Below are positions 1 through 8,168 of a stretch of DNA of 64,000 bases, in pieces; within the stretch, counting starts at the first letter, position 1, and each line of letters starts with the position of its first letter. The stretch spans positions 248,001-312,000 of the forward strand of contig CANGYQ010000005.1 in the NCBI GenBank assembly GCA_947458745.1. The letters are read 5' to 3'. The stretch comes from Bryobacteraceae bacterium. GTDB lineage: Bacteria > Acidobacteriota > Terriglobia > Bryobacterales > Bryobacteraceae. The notes below the pieces were generated by a model. It made no database searches. It was not told the origin of the DNA and saw only the letters and a list, made by a program, of their open reading frames with translations. Both the position numbers and the translations under genes were made by a program.

Positions 1-102
1 CCAGACGCCTTCTTCGGGCTGATCGATGGTCACGGTCCGTCCGGCATACTGCTTGCCCAATGAGATCTGTCCGCTTGCGCCAATGGTCTTTACGTCGCCC
101 AT
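1..102 (-). CDS. AbrB/MazE-like antitoxin or DNA-binding protein, C-terminus cut by window edge
   Basis: Thirty-four codons can be read from an ATG at 102 to the left edge of the window. The start of the product, with the stretch SGQISLGKQYAGRTV, resembles small SpoVT/AbrB-fold proteins that usually act as the DNA-binding antitoxin of a toxin pair or as a stand-alone regulator. The rest of the gene and any partner lie outside the window, so the assignment rests on a short N-terminus only. The gene is on the same strand as the molybdopterin oxidoreductase upstream, 57 bases away. Confidence 0.5.
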   Translation of the reverse strand, partial: MGDVKTIGASGQISLGKQYAGRTVTIDQPEEGVW

Positions 103-159
103 GGCTGCATCCTAGCATGAAAGCGGCAAAACCATGCCGCATGAAGGCATGATCCGCCC

Positions 160-1314
160 CTACGCCAGCTTGATCTTGCGAACCGCCATCTGGTTGGCTT
201 CCCAGTAGGTCTTCTTTAGCGCAATCGCGTCATCCGATGCCGCCGGCTGCACTTTGCCTTTGGCGTTGGTGGCGCGGGAGGTGACGGTGTGTTCGCCCGG
301 CGTTGGGGCGGGCCATTCCAGCGACCAGAAGCGCCAGGTGTAAGGCTCCTTGTGGCTCTCGTCCAGCTTGGCCTGCAGCCACTCGCCCGAGTCGATCTTG
401 ACGTCCACGCGCTTGATCGGTGTGCCGTCATCCCAGGCCGCACCCTGGATAACCAGCTTGCCATCCGCACGTTTGACCACGCGGCTGGGGAGCGACTTCA
501 AGTTCATCCGGCCCACCGAAGTCTCCCGCCAGATCGTTTCCGCGCCCCGTTTCTCGCCACGAATTGTGACGTAGTCGCGGCCCATAAAGCGGCCCAGATA
601 CTTGCGGTCATGCAGTTCGATGCGGTTCAGCCACTTCACCCAGGCCACGCCGTAGTGGCCGGGCACAATCAACCGGATCGGAGCGCCGTGCTTGTCATTC
701 AAGGGCTGGCCGTTCATCTCGTAGCAGAGCAGTACGTCGTTCGACATCGCTTCGGCCACCGGCAGGCTGCGCGCGAAGTTCTGCTTGTAGTCCGCGCCCC
801 GGATCTTTTCCGTCCCCGAATCAGCCGCAAAGAAGACCGCTTCCACAGCCTCTGGCGCGACCTTAGCCTCTTTCAATAGGCCCGACAGCGGCGTGCCTTT
901 CCATTTGGCGTTGCCGATCAACCCGCCCGTAGGGCCGTTTCCGGAGCACTCCATGGTGGCGACGTACTCGCGCGAAGGGCGCTTCTTCAGTTCATCGAGG
1001 GTCAGGGACATCGATTTGCCCACCAGCCCGCCAAGCTCCAGCTTCCAATCGGCCAGCTTCACTTCCGGAAAGCCGTAGTGGCCCACAAAGAAGAACTGAT
1101 CCTGCGGCGTCATCCATTCCGAGGTCTGCTCCCAAGGCAGACGCGGCTTGGCGGGGTCGAACTTGGGGGTGTCTTCAAAAGCGATTACTTCTTCACCCGC
1201 CGCTAGGGCGGGGAATGCGAAGTGAGGCAGGGCCGCTGCGGCTAGCGTGGCCGCGCTCGCATTCAAGAATGACCGCCTGGCAACGGCGCTAGAAGGTAGC
1301 TTTGTTGGCTGCAC
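160..1314 (-). CDS. Exported molybdopterin oxidoreductase, sulfite dehydrogenase (SorA/SoxC) type
   Basis: The 384-residue product has a twin-arginine signal (ARRSFLNASAATL, about residues 11-25), so it should be folded with its cofactor and exported by Tat. It then has an oxidoreductase molybdopterin domain whose molybdenum ligand is probably the cysteine in MECSGNGP (residue 123). The C-terminal third matches the Mo-co dimerisation domain of sulfite oxidases (from about GRDYVTIRG onward). That second domain separates it from MsrP, which lacks it. A GTG at 1314 is preferred because AGGAG lies 7 bases upstream; an in-frame ATG at 1368 would add a non-homologous tail. A possible -10 TATACT lies at 1343-1348. 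Substrate is inferred; sulfite or an organic sulfur compound is likely. No cytochrome partner gene is adjacent. Confidence 0.85.
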   Translation of the reverse strand: MQPTKLPSSAVARRSFLNASAATLAAAALPHFAFPALAAGEEVIAFEDTPKFDPAKPRLPWEQTSEWMTPQDQFFFVGHYGFPEVKLADWKLELGGLVGKSMSLTLDELKKRPSREYVATMECSGNGPTGGLIGNAKWKGTPLSGLLKEAKVAPEAVEAVFFAADSGTEKIRGADYKQNFARSLPVAEAMSNDVLLCYEMNGQPLNDKHGAPIRLIVPGHYGVAWVKWLNRIELHDRKYLGRFMGRDYVTIRGEKRGAETIWRETSVGRMNLKSLPSRVVKRADGKLVIQGAAWDDGTPIKRVDVKIDSGEWLQAKLDESHKEPYTWRFWSLEWPAPTPGEHTVTSRATNAKGKVQPAASDDAIALKKTYWEANQMAVRKIKLA

Positions 1315-1364
1315 CAAGTTTCTCCTGAACCAAACTGAGGCGAGTATATCATTTGCGCCCCGCA

Positions 1365-1928
1365 CCACCCTCCGGCGGCGTGAATGGCGATCAAACGATC
1401 AACACCGCCAGCATTGCTGGGGCGGCCTACGTCTTCGTGTGCAGCGGTGGCACCAGACGCAGTAGGCGTATCTGAAAGCCTCAAGCACACGCATCGCGGC
1501 CTTGTTTGGATCCTCCGTCTCGGTCTCCGGCAACGCCGGGCCGGCTTGACTTCAGCCGCGAGGTCGGTGCGCCGGAGCCTCTGGCCCAGAAGTTGTGGAT
1601 CGTGGCCTGGAACTTGAACGTTGGCTATACCATTGCCAGCGCTTCGCCTTGGCTAGAGATAGTCAACGTGGGCAACCCAACACCGCAGCAGATCGAGGTG
1701 CGCCTGAAGCAACCGCCGACGGAAGTAGGTCTGATCTCCTCCACGCCCTATCCGATGGTGCTGGATGGAGTGGTGGTGAAGGTGAACGGAACCCCGTGCC
1801 CCACGTTCTACACTGACCCTGGCCAGCTGGCTTTCCAGATTCCATCTGACATAGCCACCGGCACGGCAGGGCTAGTCGTGGAGCGCAACGGCGTCGCCAG
1901 CGAAGAAGTGCCCTTCGTGGTCCAGTAG
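1365..1928 (+). pseudogene. Relic of an FG-GAP / BACON / TIGR03437 secreted protein
   Basis: Recognisable protein remains lie in shifting frames. Near 1380-1442 one frame reads NGDQTINTASIAGAAYVFV, a typical FG-GAP beta-propeller repeat. From 1466 a second frame reads AYLKASSTRIAALFGSSV, the next part of the same repeat. From about 1540 to 1928 a frame continues with a BACON-like stretch (LDFSREVGAPEP) and ends in a TIGR03437-like C-terminal domain (FYTDPGQLAFQIPSDI). Stops at 1473 and 1547 and at least two frameshifts break it. The last 140 codons are still open, but no clear start or ribosome site precedes them. TIGR03437 proteins are abundant in Solibacter-like Acidobacteria. Confidence 0.7.
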
Positions 1929-1957
1929 CTTGAAGCCGCCCGGCCAGGAACCAGGCG

Positions 1958-2326
1958 CTACTTCTTGCGCTTGGCCTTCCAGGGGGCCGTGGCTGGGCCG
2001 CCCATGAAGTCGGTGGTTGTCGTGCCTTCCATGCTGTCGCCGGTCACTTTGGCGGTCATGGCGTAGGTGGCGGCGCCGCCTTCGGGGCGGTCGCGCTTCA
2101 CGGTCATCTTTAGGACGCCGTTCTCGAAGCTGCCTTGCGAGATCGTCAGCTTGCGGCCGCCGAAGTCGAAGCTGCCGGTGACGGTGGTGCCTTCCAGCTT
2201 CAGGTTCATCAGCGCCGGAGTGTCGCCGTTGGGTCCGCCGGACATGACGTAGTTCCAGTCGCCGGAAACATCGTCTGCCGCCCAGGCAGCCACGATCAGG
2301 GTGAGAGCGAGAAAAATTGACCTCAT
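1958..2326 (-). CDS. Small secreted protein of unknown function
   Basis: A 122-residue product starts at MRSIFLALTLIVAAWA, a clear Sec signal peptide with likely cleavage after AWA. The mature part is a small beta-rich domain with the pattern SGDWNYVMSG, TVTGSFDFGG and FENGVLKMTVKRD. That pattern is seen in acidobacterial hypothetical proteins that carry a lipocalin-like 'G-x-W' opening. The ATG at 2326 is chosen because the signal peptide begins there; a longer frame to 2437 adds unlikely sequence overlapping the msrQ start. It diverges from msrQ with 36 bases between start codons. Function is not known. Confidence 0.75.
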   Translation of the reverse strand: MRSIFLALTLIVAAWAADDVSGDWNYVMSGGPNGDTPALMNLKLEGTTVTGSFDFGGRKLTISQGSFENGVLKMTVKRDRPEGGAATYAMTAKVTGDSMEGTTTTDFMGGPATAPWKAKRKK

Positions 2327-2362
2327 GGGAACAAGACTAGCCCGTTCGGCGATCATTGTCAT

Positions 2363-2977
2363 GTGCGCCGACTGAAGCCTGTTATTCTGCTGCTTTGCTT
2401 TGCCCCGCTGGCGTGGCTCGTCTGGCGTTGGACCCACAATCAGCTGGGTTTCAACCGCATCGAGACCGTCGCCCGCTTCACTGGCGATTGGACCATCCGC
2501 TTTCTGCTAGCGTCGCTCGCGATCACGCCCCTGCGCCACCTGATGCCCGGCTGGACCTGGCTTGTGGAATACCGGCGGCCGCTGGGGCTCTATGCGTTCT
2601 TCTATGGGACGCTCCACTTTGCGCACTATCTGGCGCTGGACAAGTTGTGGGAATGGAGCGAAGTTTGGACAGACTTTACGCTGCGCCGCTTCTTCATCGC
2701 CGGCTTGCTGGGCTGGGCGGTGATGATCCCCCTGGCGGCGACGTCCTTCAACAAGGCCATCCACTGGCTGGGCGGCAAGAACTGGCAGCGCCTGCACCGG
2801 CTGGCCTACTTCAGCGCGTTGGCGGGCGTGGCGCACTTCTACTGGCAGGGCAAGGCCGCGATGCTCGACCCGGTGATCTATGCCGTGATCTTCTTCGTGC
2901 TGATGGGGTACCGGGTGTGGTTGTGGATGCAGAAGCGACGCAACAAAGCGGCGCGTCTGAAGGCTCGACCGGCGTAA
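2363..2977 (+). CDS. msrQ: MsrQ (YedZ) haem-binding membrane subunit of periplasmic methionine sulfoxide reductase
   Basis: The 204-residue protein has about five to six membrane segments and the haem-binding pattern of YedZ/MsrQ: His in LHFAHYLAL and in HRLAYFSALAGVAHFYW. The family passes electrons from the respiratory chain to MsrP, a Tat-exported molybdoenzyme that repairs oxidised methionine in envelope proteins. Length fits the family (about 200-210). The start is a GTG at 2363, with no good Shine-Dalgarno site. No true MsrP is in the window; the molybdoenzyme 1 kb away has the extra dimerisation domain of sulfite dehydrogenases. Either MsrP lies elsewhere or MsrQ serves that enzyme, which is inference. 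Confidence 0.9.
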   Translation: MRRLKPVILLLCFAPLAWLVWRWTHNQLGFNRIETVARFTGDWTIRFLLASLAITPLRHLMPGWTWLVEYRRPLGLYAFFYGTLHFAHYLALDKLWEWSEVWTDFTLRRFFIAGLLGWAVMIPLAATSFNKAIHWLGGKNWQRLHRLAYFSALAGVAHFYWQGKAAMLDPVIYAVIFFVLMGYRVWLWMQKRRNKAARLKARPA

Positions 2978-2981
2978 GGCG

Positions 2982-3356
2982 CTAGGCCAGGCGTAGGCCG
3001 GCGTGTTTCGAGAAACCTGAGAAGTCCCGGTCCATCGTCAACAGCGGGACATTGTGGTCAATGCAAAGCTGCGCGATCAGCGTGTCGAGTAGTTTTGGCC
3101 GAAGTCCATGCTGATAAAGCAGCCGCCGCGTCTTCCCTGCGCGATGCCAATAGCCAGTATCGAGCGGCAACAGAGCTAGTCGCAGCAAGTCCGCTTCGTG
3201 CTGATCAGGGAACAGTGGCGAACTGAGCAGTTCCGAAATCACGGGCGGAGCGATCACTACCTGATCGGCTTGCAAGCCCGCAGCCAGTAGTTCCGTCTCG
3301 CGGTACCGGTCTCCGGCCCAGAACCGGATCCAACAATTAGTGTCCGCGCAGATCAT
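2982..3356 (-). CDS. VapC-like PIN-domain toxin (ribonuclease)
   Basis: The 124-residue protein is a full-length PIN domain. The acidic residues expected to hold the metal are D5 (in ICADTNCWIRF), E42 (PPVISELL), D91 (KLLDTLIA) and D109 (TMDRDF). VapC toxins cleave tRNA or rRNA when freed from their antitoxin. The gene follows its probable antitoxin by 9 bases on the same strand, the usual order of a VapBC operon. All catalytic acids are present, so the toxin should be active if expressed. Confidence 0.88.
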   Translation of the reverse strand: MICADTNCWIRFWAGDRYRETELLAAGLQADQVVIAPPVISELLSSPLFPDQHEADLLRLALLPLDTGYWHRAGKTRRLLYQHGLRPKLLDTLIAQLCIDHNVPLLTMDRDFSGFSKHAGLRLA

Positions 3357-3365
3357 TTTTGGCGG

Positions 3366-3611
3366 CTACTCGTCGCGATCCTGACGCAGTTCGTCTACGT
3401 CGATAGCCAACTTCAGCTTGCCTCGCAAGCCAAGCAACCGCTGAGAAGCCAGGTGACGGGACATCATCTCGAGACCCTGGCGCAGGGTGGGTGTGACGCC
3501 TTCGCCCGTGAGTTCCATGGCGCGGTCCAGCAGATCAGCAGGTAACAGCGCCGTCACCTTACGCAGATCAGCAGCTTCCTTCATGCCTTCAGAATACCGT
3601 ATGGACGACAT
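3366..3611 (-). CDS. VapB-type antitoxin
   Basis: An 81-residue protein with a short leader, then DLRKVTALLPADLLDRAMELT, which resembles the ribbon-helix-helix start of VapB antitoxins. The C-terminal tail is charged (LKLAIDVDELRQDRDE), the part that would wrap the PIN toxin. It is the first gene of a two-gene operon with the toxin gene starting 9 bases downstream. AGGA sits 4 bases before the ATG at 3611; an internal ATG at 3584 is an alternative. By analogy with the family the complex should repress its own promoter. Confidence 0.75.
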   Translation of the reverse strand: MSSIRYSEGMKEAADLRKVTALLPADLLDRAMELTGEGVTPTLRQGLEMMSRHLASQRLLGLRGKLKLAIDVDELRQDRDE

Positions 3612-3705
3612 GGCATCCTATGCCAGCTTTTCGGCTGGCCACCAAGTCCATTCTGCCGCGGCTCGGCGCGCGGCAGCTCTCTAATTCACCCAGCCATTGG
3701 CGCGA

Positions 3706-5202
3706 CTATGCCAGCTTCTTGGCCAGCATCTCATTCACCGTTCCGGGGTTCGCTTGGCCCTTGGAGAGCTTCATCACCTGACCCACCAGGAAGCCCGCGA
3801 CGGCGGTTTTGCCGCTCTTGTACTGTTCCACCTGTTTGGGGTTAGCTGCCAGCACTTCGTCGATGATCTTTTCGATGGCGCCCGTGTCCGAGATCTGTTT
3901 CAGGCCGTCGCGCTCCATGATGACGGACGGGCGCGTGCCTTCGGCGAACATCTTGACGAAGATCTCTTTGGCCAGCTTGCCGGAGATTTCGCCGCGCTTG
4001 ATCAGAGTGGCCAGTTCGCCCATGTGCTCCGGCGGGACCGGAGATTCAGAGATCTCTTTGCCTTCGCCCTTCAGCGCGCCCATCAGGTCGCCCATGACGA
4101 AGTTGGCGGTGCCTTTGGGGTCTTCCGAAGCCTTGGCCGCCTGCTCGTAGTAGTCCGACATGTCGCGCGTGGCGGTCAACACCTGGGCGTCGTACTCGCG
4201 CAGGCCATAGTCGTTGATGAAGCGTGCGCGGCGGTCAAACGGCAGCTCCGGCAGTTCGGCCCGCAACTGCTCCCGCCACTTTTCGCTGACCCGCACGGGC
4301 ACCAAATCAGGCTCCGGGAAGTACCGGTAGTCGTGCGCCTGCTCCTTGGAGCGCATGCCCACGGTTTCGCCCGACTCGGTGTCGTAGAGGCGAGTTTCCT
4401 GGTGGATCTTGCCCCCGGCTTCGACGATCGCCACTTGCCGCGCCACTTCAAACTCGATGGCGGCTTTCAGGAAGCGGAACGAGTTCAGGTTCTTCACTTC
4501 GGCGCGCGTGCCCAACTTCTCGGCGCCCTTCAACCGCACGCTGACGTTGGCGTCGGCGCGCAGGTGCCCCTTCTCCATGTCGCACGTCGAGGCGTTGATG
4601 TACTGCATCACCTGCTTCAACTCGGTCAGGTAGGCGACGGCTTCATCGGAGGAGCGCATGTCCGGCTCACTTACGATCTCGGCCAGCGGCGTGCCGCTGC
4701 GGTTCAGGTCAATGTAGGTGTAGCGGTCCATGTCCTTAAAGCTGCCGTCGTGCAAGCTCTTGCCGGCGTCGTCTTCCAGGTGCAGGCGCGTGATGCCGAC
4801 CCGCTTCTTGTAGGCTGGTTCGCCTTCCGGCGTCACCGTGATGTCCAGAAAGCCATGTTCGGCCAGCGGCTGGTCGAACTGCGAGATCTGATAGCCCTTC
4901 GGCAGGTCCGGGTAGAAGTAGTTCTTCCGGGCCATGCGCGAGAACGGGTTCACATTGCAGTGCAGCGATATCGCCGCCTGTGAGCCCAGTTCCACGGCCC
5001 GCCGGTTCATCACGGGCAGCGCTCCGGGCAGCCCCAGGCAGACCGGGCAGACGTTGGTGTTCGGCGGCGCGCCAAAGCTCGTCGGGCAGGAGCAGAAGAT
5101 CTTGGTATTGGTCGCCAGCTGCACGTGCACTTCCAGACCAATCACCACCTCATACTTGGCGATGACGTCGGGCGCGGCCAGCTCAATTGTCGAAGAAGCC
5201 AT
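3706..5202 (-). CDS. gatB: Asp-tRNA(Asn)/Glu-tRNA(Gln) amidotransferase subunit B
   Basis: The 498-residue product is a full GatB. It has the N-terminal signature YEVVIGLEVHVQL and CPVCLGLPGALPVMN, the ATP-dependent kinase-like domain, and the C-terminal helical YqeY-like tail (from about residue 350) that holds the tRNA elbow. GatB phosphorylates the misacylated Asp-tRNA or Glu-tRNA and uses ammonia channelled from GatA to make Asn-tRNA or Gln-tRNA in the cytoplasm. gatA and gatC are not adjacent, so the complex is encoded at dispersed sites. The start ATG at 5202 has no standard ribosome site; a palindrome with a -10-like TACAAT lies just before it. Confidence 0.97.
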   Translation of the reverse strand: MASSTIELAAPDVIAKYEVVIGLEVHVQLATNTKIFCSCPTSFGAPPNTNVCPVCLGLPGALPVMNRRAVELGSQAAISLHCNVNPFSRMARKNYFYPDLPKGYQISQFDQPLAEHGFLDITVTPEGEPAYKKRVGITRLHLEDDAGKSLHDGSFKDMDRYTYIDLNRSGTPLAEIVSEPDMRSSDEAVAYLTELKQVMQYINASTCDMEKGHLRADANVSVRLKGAEKLGTRAEVKNLNSFRFLKAAIEFEVARQVAIVEAGGKIHQETRLYDTESGETVGMRSKEQAHDYRYFPEPDLVPVRVSEKWREQLRAELPELPFDRRARFINDYGLREYDAQVLTATRDMSDYYEQAAKASEDPKGTANFVMGDLMGALKGEGKEISESPVPPEHMGELATLIKRGEISGKLAKEIFVKMFAEGTRPSVIMERDGLKQISDTGAIEKIIDEVLAANPKQVEQYKSGKTAVAGFLVGQVMKLSKGQANPGTVNEMLAKKLA

Positions 5203-5204
5203 TG

Positions 5205-5221
5205 CCCCTTATTGTAAGGGG
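5205..5221 (-). promoter_or_regulatory. Palindrome covering a -10-like box directly upstream of gatB
   Basis: CCCCTTA and TAAGGGG are perfect 7-base inverted repeats around a 3-base centre. Read on the gatB strand, the centre forms TACAAT (5211-5216), a good -10 box, with 8 bases to the ATG. It could be an operator over the promoter or a short hairpin at the 5' end of the mRNA. No convincing -35 box was seen. Confidence 0.45.
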
Positions 5222-5279
5222 ATTGCACGGGGCTGGCGCTCCGGGCGTGCCTGCCCCGCAACTAAACCGGGCCCCATGG

Positions 5280-8081
5280 CTACTTCCGCTTCGATAGCAG
5301 CCACTCCAGTACTCCAGCTAAGCCGAAGAAAAGTAGAGCCCAAGCCCAGTTGTAGGGAACCGTACTGAGCTGGAAGATACCGACGGGCAATACCCAACCG
5401 ATCAGCCAGACAATCAATGCGCCCAGGCCCGCCACCAGCAGCACATGGCGTGCCACCAGTTTTCCGAAACCCGTCACCAGCGCCAGCACCGACAGAATCA
5501 AGCTGCCGACCAGTGAGAGGAAACCCACCAGTTTGCCCACGACGCCGTTTTGGGGACCCAATTCGCCCAGCATCGCGGAGAAGATGCGCAGCGCGCGGCC
5601 CAGGTACTGCAACTGCTCCTTGGGCGAAGGGCCGTCGGGCGTGCGGTAGTAGGTGGTCATGAAGCGTTCCAGCGCGGGCGGCGTGAGCCGCTGTTTCAAG
5701 ACCTCGGCCAAGGGGTCGGGATCAGCGGAGGTCATCAGGTCCACCAGCGCTCTGCGCGACAGCTCGGCATCGCCATGGAATTGCTCGCGGAGCCAGGCGG
5801 CAATGGCTCGCAGGAACATGTCTTCGGGCTGCTCGGCGAGAATGGTCTGCCGCAGTTCGCTCAGCAGGCGGTTGCGCTGATCGCGGTCCCGCGGATCCGG
5901 CAGCAGCGCGCACAGGATGCGCTCCGCCCCATCCAAACGGCCCCACAAAATATCGTTCTCGCGCCAGCGTTTCGACAGGAATCCGGCAAAGGCTCCCAGC
6001 CCAATGCCCGCCAGTTTCTGATCCCGCATGTCGGAGACCGCAGCCGGATAAAGTGTGGCTTCCGCCGGGCCGATGCGGAAGGCCTGGACTTGAGCAGCTT
6101 CATCCGCGCCGGTGCCGCGCATGATGGGATAAAGAATCGCGTCGCGGCAGGGGAACTTCAGGTACTCAGTCCGCAGATGCTCCCGGTAGTCTGAGCCCAA
6201 GCCTGGCCCGGGCGCCTCCAGGGCGGCAAAAATCGAGGAGCGGACCTTGGAGAACTCCGCCGCCAGCACCGCCTCGATCGCTTTGGCGACCTCATCGACG
6301 ATATCGGAGCCCATCTGCCCAAAGACCTCGCGCGCCACCTGTTTCTGCGCCGACCCGGCAGCCATCACGGTGCGCAAGCCTTCGCGGGTGAGTCGCTGGC
6401 CCAGCCGACTCAGGGCATCGATCACGGGCTGACTTTCCTTCAGTTGTTCGTTCAAGTGGCTGATGCGGGCAAAGCTGCGGCGCACGGCCAGTTGGACCTG
6501 CAACAGATCGTCCATCGCATCGCGCCGCTGGCGGAGCAAGCCGTCAATCTCCATGCGAATGTGATTCAGACGGCGCAACCGGAAGTCGGCGTCGAAGCTC
6601 ACCAGCATTTCGTTCTCGCTGCGCTGGCTCGCCTCGGGCTGGGCGGCATAGCGGCTGTCGCGCCAGATCTCCACCAGCCGCCGGATCGCGATCACTTCGT
6701 GGGATTCTTCGTTGAACGGCAACAGGGCCGCCACCAACTTGGCAATCTGCCGGGTGGTGTCGATGACGCGAAGGTGGTGGTAGGGCCGGTAGGTGGGGCC
6801 GAAGCGCTCCACCAGTTCGTCCAGCGTCAGGGACGAGAAGTTGGCGGGGATCGTGGTGGCCAGGCAGCTATGCAGCGGACCGATGCGCTCCATTAGATCC
6901 CGCACTTCGATCAGGACCTGGTTGCGCGTCTGAATCCGCTCCAGATCTTCGCGGATTGTTTCGTAGCGCGGCAGCGCCATGGCCGCATCAATCAGATTGT
7001 CGACCAGCGAGACATCCGGCAGCGGCCCCAGCGCAGTCTTCTGGTCAGAGTATTCGGGGAAGGGGTCCAGGATCAGCAGGCGCCGTTCCACCGGAATGGT
7101 GGCGTCACGGCGGGCGATGGTTTCGATGGGGTAACTGAACGGCCGGTTGTCCAGATAGCCACCGTCGGCAAAGGGCCGGGTTTTGGTGCGGTCCCACGGC
7201 TCATTCAACTGCTCGTAGCGCGTGAAGAACTTGCGGAAGATGTGGGAATCGAGGTTGGCATCCAGGCGGACGCGCCGGACATGTTCCAGCTTCATGGGCT
7301 CAAACGCCGCCGGGAACGATGAGGTGCAGCGGGCCGCGAAAGCCAGCATGGGGTTAAAGTCCGCCGTAAAGTCGTTGGTCGAGATCCGGTTGCGCAGGTC
7401 AGCCACGTTGGCCGCCTCGGTCCGGAAATGGAACACCATCTTGTGAATGCGCTCCTCCGGCGCGGAATCGGCCAATTGCACTGGCTTATAGAGGCCATGC
7501 AGATCAGTGGCCGTCACAAAAAGATCGATCTCATCGGCCATCGGGGCGTAGCCGGAGCGCGGCGTTTGATCCATCGCATCCAGGGCCTCGCACAGCTTGC
7601 CGTACATGCGCTGGCTGTTGAGCAAAGAGGTGGGCGGGTCATCGGAGTCGTACTTTTTGCGTTCCGAACCCGCGTCATTCAACAGCTTGCCGATGTCGCC
7701 TTCGACCTTCCACATTTGAGCCAGCGCGTCCATGTTCTGGGCCCCGATCGTCAACGCCTTGGCCAGAAACACAGCATTGATGCCACCGGCCGAGGTGCCA
7801 GACAAGATGTCCACCACCACGCGTGATCGCACCGGCCCCGCCGTTTCCTCGGCCTGCTGTTGATCGGGCGACAATGCGCCCGGCACCCGGTCCAGGTGTA
7901 GGAGGCGTCCTACCTTGCGGTAGATGAGCTCAGTGCCGCTGAGTTGCGCATCCGGGATCAGGGAGGTGGCGCGCACCACCCGCAGCAGTTCCTGCGCGAT
8001 CCCGTTCATGTAGATCGCCAGCGAAACACCGCCATACATGACGATGGCGAAACGAATCTCTTGCTCGGGTCCTTGGGGCAT
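5280..8081 (-). CDS. Large patatin-like phospholipase/acyl hydrolase with C-terminal membrane segments
   Basis: The 933-residue protein has a patatin domain at its N-terminus: a glycine-containing oxyanion segment (VMYGGVSLAIYMNG, about 14-27), the nucleophile elbow SGTSAGG with the catalytic serine, and the partner aspartate in FADGGYLDNRPF. A long charged helical region follows. Two or three hydrophobic segments at the C-terminus (for example VGFLSLVGSLILSVLALV) should anchor it in the membrane. It fits the large 'patatin-related protein' group (TIGR03607/DUF3376 type), not the short bacterial patatins. The start is the ATG at 8081, because the family motif begins right after it. The open frame runs to 8603, but the extra part overlaps the divergent ggt gene and looks non-coding. 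TACAAT lies 9 bases before the ATG. Substrate unknown. Confidence 0.85.
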   Translation of the reverse strand: MPQGPEQEIRFAIVMYGGVSLAIYMNGIAQELLRVVRATSLIPDAQLSGTELIYRKVGRLLHLDRVPGALSPDQQQAEETAGPVRSRVVVDILSGTSAGGINAVFLAKALTIGAQNMDALAQMWKVEGDIGKLLNDAGSERKKYDSDDPPTSLLNSQRMYGKLCEALDAMDQTPRSGYAPMADEIDLFVTATDLHGLYKPVQLADSAPEERIHKMVFHFRTEAANVADLRNRISTNDFTADFNPMLAFAARCTSSFPAAFEPMKLEHVRRVRLDANLDSHIFRKFFTRYEQLNEPWDRTKTRPFADGGYLDNRPFSYPIETIARRDATIPVERRLLILDPFPEYSDQKTALGPLPDVSLVDNLIDAAMALPRYETIREDLERIQTRNQVLIEVRDLMERIGPLHSCLATTIPANFSSLTLDELVERFGPTYRPYHHLRVIDTTRQIAKLVAALLPFNEESHEVIAIRRLVEIWRDSRYAAQPEASQRSENEMLVSFDADFRLRRLNHIRMEIDGLLRQRRDAMDDLLQVQLAVRRSFARISHLNEQLKESQPVIDALSRLGQRLTREGLRTVMAAGSAQKQVAREVFGQMGSDIVDEVAKAIEAVLAAEFSKVRSSIFAALEAPGPGLGSDYREHLRTEYLKFPCRDAILYPIMRGTGADEAAQVQAFRIGPAEATLYPAAVSDMRDQKLAGIGLGAFAGFLSKRWRENDILWGRLDGAERILCALLPDPRDRDQRNRLLSELRQTILAEQPEDMFLRAIAAWLREQFHGDAELSRRALVDLMTSADPDPLAEVLKQRLTPPALERFMTTYYRTPDGPSPKEQLQYLGRALRIFSAMLGELGPQNGVVGKLVGFLSLVGSLILSVLALVTGFGKLVARHVLLVAGLGALIVWLIGWVLPVGIFQLSTVPYNWAWALLFFGLAGVLEWLLSKRK

Positions 8082-8090
8082 GGTCTGACG

Positions 8091-8096
8091 ATTGTA
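8091..8096 (-). promoter_or_regulatory. -10-like TACAAT just upstream of the patatin-like gene
   Basis: The hexamer matches the sigma-70 -10 consensus at five of six positions and ends 9 bases before the ATG at 8081. No Shine-Dalgarno site is present, so a nearly leaderless mRNA is likely (inference). Confidence 0.4.
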
Positions 8097-8168
8097 CTCT
8101 TGTTCGCTGCAGTTCGCAGACCGTAAGTTGCGATGGCCGAAATGTCCCGAACCACGTATCCTGACTTT

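Noticed and set aside
2356-2985. 209-codon plus-strand frame overlapping msrQ
   Set aside because: msrQ in the neighbouring frame has membrane helices and haem histidines; this frame is Ala/Arg/Gly-rich noise.
3697-4983. 428-codon open frame on the plus strand
   Set aside because: It is the antisense of gatB and is rich in His, Gln and Arg, as expected for a mirror frame in GC-rich DNA. There is no family resemblance.
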